This document shows, one piece after another, positions 16,691 through 23,772 of a DNA stretch of 27,433 bases (positions are counted from its first letter, which is position 1; each line of letters starts with the position of its first letter). Position numbers and translations under genes: made by a program. The notes under the pieces were generated by a model that was given only the letters and a program-made list of their open reading frames with translations, did not search any database and was not told the origin of the DNA. This DNA comes from an uncultured Bacillaceae bacterium (lineage in GTDB: Bacteria; Bacillota; Bacilli; Bacillales; Amphibacillaceae): contig CALAMD010000033.1 in the NCBI GenBank assembly GCA_937925695.1, positions 1-27,433 of the forward strand, read 5' to 3'.

Positions 16691-16716
16691 ATTAGATACC
16701 TAATTAGATATCTAAT
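16691..16716. promoter_or_regulatory. Two tandem MarR-type operators
   Basis: ATTAGATACCTAAT (16691-16704, one central mismatch pair) and the perfect palindrome ATTAGATATCTAAT (16703-16716) overlap by two bases, so their centres are 12 bp apart. They lie 26 bp before the marR-like ATG. Site shape and position fit a MarR dimer pair that blocks the promoter or early transcription. A minus-strand TTGACA (16754-16759) is a possible -35 upstream, but its -10 is weak. Confidence 0.7.
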
Positions 16717-16880
16717 CTATACCTAAATTAATATCAACATATTTTTTGACTGGTGTCAATAATGTAATCCTAGTTACACTATGATTCTAGTTTTATCTCA
16801 TATTTTCATTGAAAAAGAGAGTATTCTAATGTTATTATTTAAATATTCAAAATTTTGTATCTTTAAAAGGAGTGAAAATA

Positions 16881-17729
16881 TTGACAACTGACACAGGTAA
16901 TGTTCCTAAGTTGTTTTACGATGGGTGCAGTATCGATGTCCTTTATGATTATCACGAAGATGCAGTTCAATGGTATGAAACACATTTAGGTTGGAAAGTT
17001 GAACAACAAGAAGACTGGCTTCCTGACCCGAGGGCAACGCAAGGAAAAATGACACATATGGGACGAGGTGCATGGTTAGTATCCTGTGTTACAAACGAAC
17101 GATTACCTTTTCATTATGCCGAACGGGGTACGGTTGACTCAAATATACGAATTTGTTTTAAAGCAAAAGATTTACATCATGCACATGCGTCATTTTTTGA
17201 ACAAGGAATTCGGGTTTCAGAAATATATGCTGGGCCTGGAGGGCATCAATACTTTGATGCGTGGCTCACAGCGGAAGGAACGCGCTTTACCTTCCAGGAT
17301 GAAAATGAGGATTCGCCTATTGCTTTCCCAGATGGTGACAATTTTCGCGATACTTGTATTCGTATCGGAGTTAGTAATCTAGAAAAATCAGTTGAATGGT
17401 ATCAGCGTTTTGTTGGCATGGCAGTAGAATCGGAGCACATTGATGACGGGTATGTGGTCATGTCACTTGGTGTCAATCATCATCCTGATGGAAAATCCAA
17501 ATGGGTGCTGGAAACACTACCTGAAAATACGTATCGAGGTAAAATTGACGGACCATTAAGACCTTTATGCTTTGTTCATAATTCAGATGAGTTTTTTAAC
17601 TATCATCGTTTTTTACAGGATCATGATGTAGAAGTAGGAGACCTTGGCGGATTTGTTGATCGAGGAATTGCCATGTTTCACTTTTATGATTTAGATGGCA
17701 ATCGATTTAATGTAAGTAGTTTTGTTTAA
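16881..17729 (+). CDS. Two-domain VOC (glyoxalase/dioxygenase fold) protein
   Basis: A 282-residue vicinal-oxygen-chelate protein built of two VOC modules, about 14-140 and 156-282. Each has the strand-helix opening (SIDVLYDYHEDAVQWYETHLG; VSNLEKSVEWYQRFVGM) and ends with a strand of the FTFQDENED or FHFYDLDGNRFN kind. I chose TTG at 16881 because AAAAGGAG (16866-16872) lies 8 bases before it. A GTG at 16872 would overlap that site. VOC enzymes include lactoylglutathione lyases, ring-cleaving dioxygenases and antibiotic-binding proteins. The activity here is open. It is divergent from the MarR regulator and might share its control. A terminator follows at 17759. Confidence 0.8.
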   Translation: MTTDTGNVPKLFYDGCSIDVLYDYHEDAVQWYETHLGWKVEQQEDWLPDPRATQGKMTHMGRGAWLVSCVTNERLPFHYAERGTVDSNIRICFKAKDLHHAHASFFEQGIRVSEIYAGPGGHQYFDAWLTAEGTRFTFQDENEDSPIAFPDGDNFRDTCIRIGVSNLEKSVEWYQRFVGMAVESEHIDDGYVVMSLGVNHHPDGKSKWVLETLPENTYRGKIDGPLRPLCFVHNSDEFFNYHRFLQDHDVEVGDLGGFVDRGIAMFHFYDLDGNRFNVSSFV

Positions 17730-17758
17730 TAGATATTTAACAGTAATTGATATTTTCC

Positions 17759-17790
17759 CTGGGTTCGAATAGGTACCCAGTTTTCTTTTT
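17759..17790 (+). terminator. Intrinsic terminator of the two-domain VOC gene
   Basis: CTGGGT (17759-17764) pairs with ACCCAG (17775-17780), followed by TTTTCTTTTT (17781-17790), 30 bp after the stop codon. Confidence 0.8.
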
Positions 17791-17995
17791 AAAGTTCAAG
17801 AGCTCGATCTACGAGCGGGAAAAACAAATTTAAAAAATGCTTCTATTAGCAATATTTTTTTCAGCAAAATGAATGGTATATAAAAGACTACAACCAAATT
17901 ACTCACCTAACCAAAGATAAGAAGCAAGAGAACTGATCTCTCGCCCCAATAGTATTTTCACAATCGAAGGATTCGAATCCACGAACCATTATATA

Positions 17996-18418
17996 TTACT
18001 CTTGACGTTCTTCCGTGTAAAAATGGAAGGTGACACCGAATTTGTCCTTCAATATCCCATAAGCTGGACTAAAACTTGTTTCTGCTATTGGCATTTCAAC
18101 TTGACCGCCTTCTTGTAACGCTTCAAAAGTTTGACGTGCTTTCTCTGCGTTATAAAACTCTATACAAATCGATACTCGGCTGCCCTCATTCGTTGGTTCA
18201 TCGGGAAATGAATCGGAAAACATCATGACTGATTCACCAATTTTAATCGCACCGTGTGCCACACGATCTTTTGTCTCAGGTGGTAGAGAAGAATCTGGAT
18301 TTTCAGGCATGTCACCATAGGTAATTATCCCCAGATTTTCTCCCTCAAAGATTTTTTCATAAAAATGAATAGCTTCCCTTGCCTCACCGTTCAAATGGAT
18401 ATAAGGATTAACTTGCAT
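17996..18418 (-). CDS. PhnB-like VOC family protein
   Basis: A 140-residue single-domain VOC protein of the PhnB/YjdN type (older annotation: 3-demethylubiquinone methyltransferase-like). It opens with VNPYIHLNGEAREAIHFYEKIF (3-24), has HGAIKIGESVMMFSD (55-69) and ends with YGILKDKFGVTFHFYTEE (120-137). GAGGAG precedes the ATG at 18418 by about 8 bases. Such proteins have no fixed role, and some bind metals or antibiotics. It is transcribed alone, toward the VOC gene before it. The only link between the two VOC genes is fold and position. Confidence 0.85.
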   Translation of the reverse strand: MQVNPYIHLNGEAREAIHFYEKIFEGENLGIITYGDMPENPDSSLPPETKDRVAHGAIKIGESVMMFSDSFPDEPTNEGSRVSICIEFYNAEKARQTFEALQEGGQVEMPIAETSFSPAYGILKDKFGVTFHFYTEERQE

Positions 18419-18905
18419 GACTTCAGCTCCTCATCATGTTAATGATTTGTATTCCTGTAAAAGTATACCCATCAAGCCCATTAATCACACCTTGAATTTA
18501 GGACAGCGCGCTATGTATAAAGTATCCCCTTGTACGCTGTGAGCTGCCGACCTCACGTTACTCAAATATATTTCAGTCCATTAATAGGCGACAGCACACT
18601 AACCCCCTCTGTCAATAAGCAAAAAAATGATCCCTTTACGAGATCAATGTTTACTTTGTCGGTTTTGCCCAAACTAATTGGAAGATACCTTGCAAATACC
18701 TTTCCATCCATTCAATTTGTAAATTTGATTCGGATAATAACGCTTGAATATTACGATTACAGTGACACCCTGATACCTCTTTCCATCACCTACCCCAAAC
18801 TGTATTTGAATATCCTTAATATTATTTGGCTAAATGGGCCGAGGAACCGTCACTAGACCCACGAAATCTTTCACTTTCAAGTTGAGGGTCCGCCCCACGA
18901 CCTAG
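18419..18905. other. Intergenic region, no convincing gene
   Basis: An open plus-strand frame (18530-18856, TTG start, no ribosome site) does not resemble a protein. A small hairpin, GTGAG-CTGCCGAC-CTCAC, lies at 18539-18556. The stretch 18835-18902 is richer in G+C than its surroundings and follows the patatin gene stop. It may be part of that transcript's 3' end or an old insertion. I recognise no RNA gene in it. Confidence 0.35.
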
Positions 18906-19754
18906 TTATTCTGCAAGAAATTGTTGTAGTTTTTCATAATGACCCTTTGCGTCGTGCCAGCCTAATTCATAGAGTTCTTCTAAACGCTCTTTGTTTCGTT
19001 CCATTCTGCCTACAGGTAAGGTTTTACTTGGTCGGATAACATATACTTTGCCAAGTTTTTCCTGTTCATCAATATATCGCATTGTTTCATTATATATTTT
19101 ATAACGTACACCTAGAAGATCACTGATTTTTGGATGTTTTTTATATTTCAAGAAAGAGGTTAATTTACTAGGTCGTTTATAATAGCCTTCTGGCTTGGTC
19201 AGGATAATAACATTCTTCTCAAAACCTTCCTCTTGTGCTTTTTTAATCGGAATCGGATCAACAATCCCACCGTCTAATAGATGGCGACCTTGATATTCTA
19301 CACTTGAAGCAACAAAAGGAAGTGAACTCGAAGCTCGAAGTAACAAAACGAGATCATCGCCATGATTCGTTTTATCATAATATACAGGTTCCCCTGTTTC
19401 ACAATCCGTTGTGACGACAACAAATTTCTCAGGGCTGTTACGAAATGTATCCATATCAAAAGGAACGAGTCGATTTGGGATCTCATCAAAGATAAAATCC
19501 ATACCAAAAACTTCCCGTTTCCTAATAAAATTCGTGAAGGATATATAACGCTTATCTTCTACATAACCGAGATTTACTTTTTTATTACGACCTTTTTGTC
19601 TGGACAGATAGGAAGCCGCCATACATGCCCCAGCTGACACGCCGATATTATATGGAAAATACAAATTCTGTTCCATAAAATATTCAAGGACACCAGCTGT
19701 GTATAATCCCCGCATTCCACCGCCTTCTAGAACCAAACCTGCCTCTACCATCAT
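18906..19754 (-). CDS. Patatin-like phospholipase
   Basis: A 282-residue patatin-fold lipid acyl hydrolase with a Ser-Asp dyad. The oxyanion loop EGGGMRG is at 10-16, the nucleophile Ser40 is in GVSAG (38-42), and Asp161 is in DGG (161-163). ASSSLPF (141-147) is also typical of bacterial patatins such as the RssA/YjjU kind. No signal peptide is seen, so it acts inside the cell, probably on membrane phospholipid. The ribosome site GAGGGGG is followed by TTG ATG ATG. I take the first ATG (19754), but the second (19751) is also well spaced. It is a single-gene unit. The trigger for its activity is not evident. Confidence 0.88.
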   Translation of the reverse strand: MMVEAGLVLEGGGMRGLYTAGVLEYFMEQNLYFPYNIGVSAGACMAASYLSRQKGRNKKVNLGYVEDKRYISFTNFIRKREVFGMDFIFDEIPNRLVPFDMDTFRNSPEKFVVVTTDCETGEPVYYDKTNHGDDLVLLLRASSSLPFVASSVEYQGRHLLDGGIVDPIPIKKAQEEGFEKNVIILTKPEGYYKRPSKLTSFLKYKKHPKISDLLGVRYKIYNETMRYIDEQEKLGKVYVIRPSKTLPVGRMERNKERLEELYELGWHDAKGHYEKLQQFLAE

Positions 19755-19976
19755 CAAGCCCCCTCATCATCTGTCTATTACTGTATTAGCGAATATATTT
19801 ATTTTATCAAACTTATTGTTAGGGTGCTCGAACCATACTTTTGTTGTTGTCGATTACTTCGTTTGTATAGAGGAAATAAAACTAACAAAGTTTTGGAGTG
19901 AATCCTATGTTATACATGTTTTTTAATCCAAGTAGCTTATCCGCGATTCAAATCGGGCAATTCACTTGCTACTCGC

Positions 19977-20368
19977 TTAACAACAATCAGTATCTTCGCC
20001 AGCTCGCCACATATCAATCGTTTGCTGGATAAATTTTTCTAGGCCTGTTTCTATCATCTTGATCGTTTTTCTCACACGAATGCAGCCTTTTCCGTAATTA
20101 TAACCATCTAATAGGACTTCCGCATTTGGAGTTTTTTCGATTGTTCCTACATAAAGACTAACATAATGTTTTTGAGCATTGAGCGCAAAAACATAGCTAT
20201 CGTCCTTGCCGTAATTTAACATCTTATAACGGATAACTTCTTCCAATTCAGGTGCATAGTCTAAAATCATTTGGCGAATGACAAGTAAATTCTCTTTTCG
20301 CAATCTTCTTCAAGCATGTCTAAATACTCTTTAGGATTCTTTGCATATATTGCATATTTTATTTCCAC
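19977..20368 (-). pseudogene. DUF1801 family gene with a frameshift
   Basis: The open part (19977-20303) gives 108 residues starting RKENLLVIRQMILDYAPELE, which is DUF1801 minus its first helix. The missing N-terminus is just upstream in another frame (from about 20368): EIKYAIYAKNPKEYLDMLE then EDCEK. This is the usual DUF1801 opening, in which a YL-x-x-L helix precedes the I-L-x-x-APELEE segment. The two frames join if one base is added near the AAAA run at about 20296-20300. The 5' part also lacks a good start: GTG at 20368 lies inside its own GGGGTGG site. So the gene looks broken by a one-base deletion, or the read has an error. DUF1801 proteins are small iron-chaperone-like or unknown proteins. 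The C-terminus ends in Cys-Cys. Confidence 0.65.
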
Positions 20369-20473
20369 CCCTACATATATCATGATTACTGATATTCTAC
20401 ATGAAGCTACTCATCATTGCACGATTATGTTGCTGATTAACCTGATATTAATAGCGAATTTAATCTCATAATT

Positions 20474-20482
20474 TGCTATGAT
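20474..20482 (+). promoter_or_regulatory. Extended -10 promoter of the glutathione peroxidase gene
   Basis: TGCTATGAT combines the TGN extension with a good -10 hexamer. No -35 match lies 17 bp upstream, as is common for extended -10 promoters. It is 47 bp before the ATG. Confidence 0.5.
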
Positions 20483-20528
20483 ACAAATATATCTTGTACG
20501 CTAGATTCCATTAGAGGAGGAATGAAAA

Positions 20529-21005
20529 ATGACGACCGTTTATGATTTTTTTGTAGAAAAACCAAATGGGGAAGTACAATCTTTAAAAGACTTTGAAGGC
20601 AAGCCTCTTATCATCGTGAATACAGCAAGTAAATGCGGACTAAAAGGCCAATTTAGGGAATTACAAGAAATATATGAAACATACAAAGATCAAGGTTTAA
20701 TGATACTTGGATTTCCAAGTGGACAGTTCAATGACCAGGAGTTCGATAATATCAACGAAACGACAGAATTTTGCCAAGTAAATTATGGGGTTACCTTTCC
20801 AATGTACGCGAAAATTGATGTCAATGGTGAAAATGCCCACCCGCTATTCCAACATTTAAAAAGGACTAAAGGCGGTATGCTATCCAACGATATCAAATGG
20901 AACTTCACAAAATTTCTCATCGATCGTAACGGAAACGTCGTAAAGCGCTATGCACCAACAACAAAACCAGGAAAAATGATCAAAGACATTGTGAAGGTCC
21001 TGTAG
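20529..21005 (+). CDS. Glutathione peroxidase-family thiol peroxidase
   Basis: A 158-residue peroxidase of the GPx family (BsaA-like in Bacillus). These reduce hydroperoxides, in most bacteria with thioredoxin rather than glutathione. Cys36 in TASKCGLKGQF is the peroxidatic residue, and Gln70 and Trp124-Asn125 (KWNFTKFL) complete the tetrad. The cysteine in FCQVNYGV (Cys82) is at the usual resolving position. The otherwise common FPCNQF box is FPSGQF, so the middle cysteine is replaced by serine. It is the non-selenium form. AGGAGG lies before the ATG. It probably forms its own transcript. Confidence 0.93.
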   Translation: MTTVYDFFVEKPNGEVQSLKDFEGKPLIIVNTASKCGLKGQFRELQEIYETYKDQGLMILGFPSGQFNDQEFDNINETTEFCQVNYGVTFPMYAKIDVNGENAHPLFQHLKRTKGGMLSNDIKWNFTKFLIDRNGNVVKRYAPTTKPGKMIKDIVKVL

Positions 21006-21122
21006 ATATAGCCGTTGGACAGTATTTAAAACAATGAATAAATTGGTCTATCGATTTATTTGTTATTTATTACCTAGCTGTCAAATCTCCTGTTATAAAA
21101 GAGCCATATTGTTATTCCAGCT

Positions 21123-21150
21123 TTGAAAATTCAATAACCCTATATATCAT
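21123..21150 (+). promoter_or_regulatory. Possible promoter of the small-ORF/ktr operon
   Basis: TTGAAA (21123-21128), a 16-bp spacer and TATCAT (21145-21150). Each hexamer matches five of six consensus bases. Transcription from here would include the 21-codon ORF and the ktr genes. Confidence 0.45.
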
Positions 21151-21234
21151 AATCTTCGTTGTTCTCTCCACACAAAATAAGTATTCCATATACTTTCGGT
21201 ACAAACTTGTAAAATTTTCTAAGGAGTAGCTATA

Positions 21235-21300
21235 ATGGAAAATAACTTAGCTAAAATAGAGATCGAGGAATTTGCTAATGAATCCTCATCATCAACTTAA
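21235..21300 (+). CDS. Unannotated 21-residue peptide before the ktr genes
   Basis: ATG at 21235 has AAGGAG 8 bases upstream, and the frame closes with TAA at 21298-21300. The peptide starts MENNLAKIEI, continues with an acidic EEFAN stretch and ends in a run of four serines and a threonine. It has no membrane segment or cysteine. The strong ribosome site and short distance (49 bp) to the potassium-uptake genes suggest a real leader or regulatory peptide. It could also be a relic of a longer gene such as a modified-peptide precursor. I recognise no family. Confidence 0.45.
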   Translation: MENNLAKIEIEEFANESSSST

Positions 21301-21349
21301 GCAAACAGAGTTTACATATTATAAATGACAATTTGAAAGGAAAATAATC

Positions 21350-22015
21350 ATGAAAAAGCAATTTATTGTCATTGGTCTTGGCCAATTTGGGATCAGCTTA
21401 ACTCGAACCCTTATTCAAAATAAACATGAGGTTTTAGCTATCGATAAAAATATTAAAATGGTAGAGAGAGTTGCAGATATCGCAACCCATGCCATACAAG
21501 CAGATTGTACAGATGAAGAAGTATTAGAGGAAATTGGCGTAAATAATTTTAACCACGCCATTGTGTCGGTTGGTGAAGATCTTGAAGCAAGTATTTTAAT
21601 TACATTGTTATTAAAAGAGCGAGGAGTTCCTCAGGTGACTGCGAAAGCTAACACGACTATTCACGGAAGAATGTTAGAAAAAATTGGTGCTGATCATATT
21701 GTGTATCCTGAGAGGGACATGGGGATACGATTAGGGAAACAGCTTAGTTCAGAAAACTTAATCGACTATATCGAATTATCGCCGGATCATAATCTGGTCG
21801 AAATGAAGGCTCCGCCAGCAATGAATGGACGCTCACTAAAGGATTTAAACATTCGTGCCAATTATGGTTGTAATATCATCGCCATTAAGCATGGTGAGGA
21901 AATTAATATGTCGCCAATGGCTGATGATATTATTCAAACAGGTGATGTATTGTTATTAATGGGGAACAATAATGATATTCGCCGTATGGAGGATAAATAT
22001 GATCGAACAAGATAA
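21350..22015 (+). CDS. Ktr potassium uptake system, RCK regulatory subunit (KtrA/KtrC type)
   Basis: A 221-residue cytoplasmic regulator that forms an octameric ring on the Ktr membrane subunit and gates potassium uptake by nucleotide. Its C-terminal domain is the c-di-AMP site in relatives. The RCK_N domain has the nucleotide motif GLGQFG (9-14) with Asp32 at the end of the second strand. KIGADHIVYPERDMG (about 112-126) is characteristic of Ktr proteins, and the RCK_C domain covers about 135-221. AAAGGA lies before the ATG. It overlaps the membrane-subunit gene by 17 bases, like ktrAB of Bacillus subtilis, though sequence details resemble KtrC as much as KtrA. I saw no c-di-AMP (ydaO-type) riboswitch in its leader. 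Confidence 0.9.
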   Translation: MKKQFIVIGLGQFGISLTRTLIQNKHEVLAIDKNIKMVERVADIATHAIQADCTDEEVLEEIGVNNFNHAIVSVGEDLEASILITLLLKERGVPQVTAKANTTIHGRMLEKIGADHIVYPERDMGIRLGKQLSSENLIDYIELSPDHNLVEMKAPPAMNGRSLKDLNIRANYGCNIIAIKHGEEINMSPMADDIIQTGDVLLLMGNNNDIRRMEDKYDRTR

Positions 22016-23345
22016 ACAGAAGTTTAATATGAGTCCTCCCCAACTGATTATGTTAATCTTCGTCCTGCTCATTTTCACTGCTTCAATTCTATTATCGTTA
22101 CCAATCTCTGCTGCTGAGGGAGTGACAATCAGTTGGCTTGATGCACTATTTACCGCAACATCTGCTGTCTGTGTGAATGGCCTTGTCGTCATTGACACGG
22201 GTACATCTTTCTCCATGTTTGGTCAAGTAATCATTTTATTTTTAATTCAAATTGGTGGAATTGGCTTTATGACCTTTGGTGTTCTTGTAGCTATCATCCT
22301 CGGAAAACGAATCGGATTAAGGGAACGTTTGTTTATGCAACAAACCACCCAATCCCATTCAATCAAAGGCGTTGTGAGGCTTTCCTGGTATATTATTTTT
22401 ATTGCTCTTTCATTTGAAGCTATTGCTGCGATCATTCTTACGCTTCGCTGGATTACTGATATGGGATTTGGACGAGCCTTATATTACGGTATTTTTCACT
22501 CAATTTCTGCCTTTAATAATGCCGGCTTTGCTTTATGGTCCGATAGTCTAAGTTCATATATCAATGACCCCATCGTTAATCTTACTATTGTCGTCCTTTT
22601 TGTTTTAGGTGGATTGGGATTCATGGTGATCATTGATATATTTCAAAAGCGCTCGTGGCGAAATTTTTCTTTACATACAAAAATCGTTCTCATTTCATCA
22701 GGTTCATTATTGGTAATTGGTTTTCTGCTCCTGCTGTTATTAGAAAGTTGGAACGTCGCTACTTTTGGGGAGCTATCTTGGAGTGAACGCCTATCAGCGG
22801 CATTTTTCCAAAGTGCCACCCCTAGGAGTGCTGGCTTTAATACTATTGATATTGGAAACATGCTATCCTCTTCTCAACTTATTTTGATTATTCTTATGTT
22901 TATTGGCGCTTCATCAGGTGGAACAGGCGGAGGGATAAAAACGAACACATTTGTCGTTCTATTGTTAGCAACCTTTAATACCTTCCGTGGTGGTGGACCA
23001 ATTCATGTTTTCCATCGAAGAATCGCCATCGATACTGTCATGCGTGCCTTAGCGGTTGTAATTAGTTCTATCGCTTGTGTATTTATTGTTGCGTTGCTCT
23101 TAACGATTACGGAAGGCATGTTGGAAAAACAATTTTTAGAAGTGCTCTTTGAAGCAACTTCAGCTTTTAGCACAACAGGGTTATCGATGGGCCTCACACG
23201 GGAATTAACACCAATTGGCAAAATTATTGTTGCGCTAACGATGTTTATCGGTCGTCTAGGTCCACTTACCCTTGCCTATGCATTAGCTAAGAAAAACCGT
23301 ACTACAAAAATTAACTATCCAGAGGACCATGTGTTAATCGGATAA
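21999..23345 (+). CDS. Ktr potassium uptake system, membrane subunit (KtrB/KtrD type)
   Basis: A 448-residue TrkH/KtrB family potassium (sodium-coupled) transporter. Four pore loops with the selectivity glycines are recognisable: ATSAVCVNGL, SAFNNAGFAL, SATPRSAGFNTID and EATSAFSTTGLSMG. The glycine-rich GASSGGTGGGIKT segment in the third repeat is the gating loop of KtrB. The start is the ATG at 21999, because GGAGG lies 6 bases before it, inside the end of the RCK subunit gene. The frame extends to 21972 without a ribosome site. The 17-base overlap indicates coupled translation with the partner subunit. The operon ends at the terminator at 23390. Confidence 0.93.
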   Translation: MIEQDKQKFNMSPPQLIMLIFVLLIFTASILLSLPISAAEGVTISWLDALFTATSAVCVNGLVVIDTGTSFSMFGQVIILFLIQIGGIGFMTFGVLVAIILGKRIGLRERLFMQQTTQSHSIKGVVRLSWYIIFIALSFEAIAAIILTLRWITDMGFGRALYYGIFHSISAFNNAGFALWSDSLSSYINDPIVNLTIVVLFVLGGLGFMVIIDIFQKRSWRNFSLHTKIVLISSGSLLVIGFLLLLLLESWNVATFGELSWSERLSAAFFQSATPRSAGFNTIDIGNMLSSSQLILIILMFIGASSGGTGGGIKTNTFVVLLLATFNTFRGGGPIHVFHRRIAIDTVMRALAVVISSIACVFIVALLLTITEGMLEKQFLEVLFEATSAFSTTGLSMGLTRELTPIGKIIVALTMFIGRLGPLTLAYALAKKNRTTKINYPEDHVLIG

Positions 23346-23389
23346 AACGATAAGAAAAATGTCATGGAATTCATCCCCATGACCAAGAA

Positions 23390-23427
23390 AAAAGTGGGTT
23401 GAAGGACCGATCCCTCAACCCACTTTT
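23390..23427. terminator. Bidirectional terminator after the ktr operon
   Basis: AAAAGTGGGTTGA (23390-23402) pairs perfectly with TCAACCCACTTTT (23415-23427). The arms' A and T ends give T tracts in both directions, so it serves the ktr operon and the converging minus-strand transcript. A second smaller hairpin, GTCATGG/CCATGAC (23361-23383), precedes it. Confidence 0.9.
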
Positions 23428-23438
23428 CTGATTTATAT

Positions 23439-23771
23439 TTAATTCCCGTTTAACTCTGGGAACTTATCTTTATCCAAAATTGTTCCTACTACTACTTCAT
23501 CACCAATTTTTCTTTCAACACGGTAATTACTTTTTTCGGTAATATAGTCAATTTCTGTTAAGTACTCAATAAACTCTTTAGCATTTAGGCATTCCGGTGC
23601 ATTTACACCAGCTTGATTCATTTTACCTTCGAGAATTTGGATCGCACCTGCTGCTACTGGAAGTGATGTAATCGTTTTTCTTTCAGGATGTGATGAACAA
23701 AATGCAGGCAGTGAAATAATTTTATACAACATCACAATCTCTAGATGGTAAAACCTAATCCCGTAATCCAC
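23439..23771 (-). pseudogene. C-terminal remnant of a saccharopine-dehydrogenase family gene
   Basis: The frame gives 110 residues. From about residue 30 it reads HPERKTITSLPVAAGAIQIL, then EGKMNQAGVNAPECLNAKEF and so on. This is the C-terminal part of saccharopine/carboxynorspermidine dehydrogenase-like proteins, which should be about 400 residues with an N-terminal NAD(P) Rossmann domain. That domain is absent. The first 25-30 residues do not fit the family and begin at GTG 23771 without a ribosome site, just after the stop of the glucosaminidase gene. So the 5' part was deleted, perhaps when the neighbouring gene was joined. It ends properly at 23439 before the shared terminator. A real short protein is less likely. 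Confidence 0.65.
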
Positions 23772-23772
23772 C

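Noticed and set aside
17960..17985. GGATTCGAATCC resembles the T arm of a tRNA
   Set aside because: The pairing next to the loop is wrong for a T stem, and no acceptor, D or anticodon arm is found upstream on either strand.
18530..18856. Plus-strand open frame of 108 codons
   Set aside because: It has a TTG start, no ribosome site and an atypical composition resembling no protein.
20285..20310. Programmed -1 frameshift in the DUF1801 gene
   Set aside because: The site is GAAAAG without a proper slippery heptamer or downstream structure. A simple one-base deletion explains it better.
21006..21349. c-di-AMP (ydaO-type) riboswitch before ktr genes
   Set aside because: Expected from Bacillus subtilis, but none of the conserved blocks or the long paired architecture is visible.
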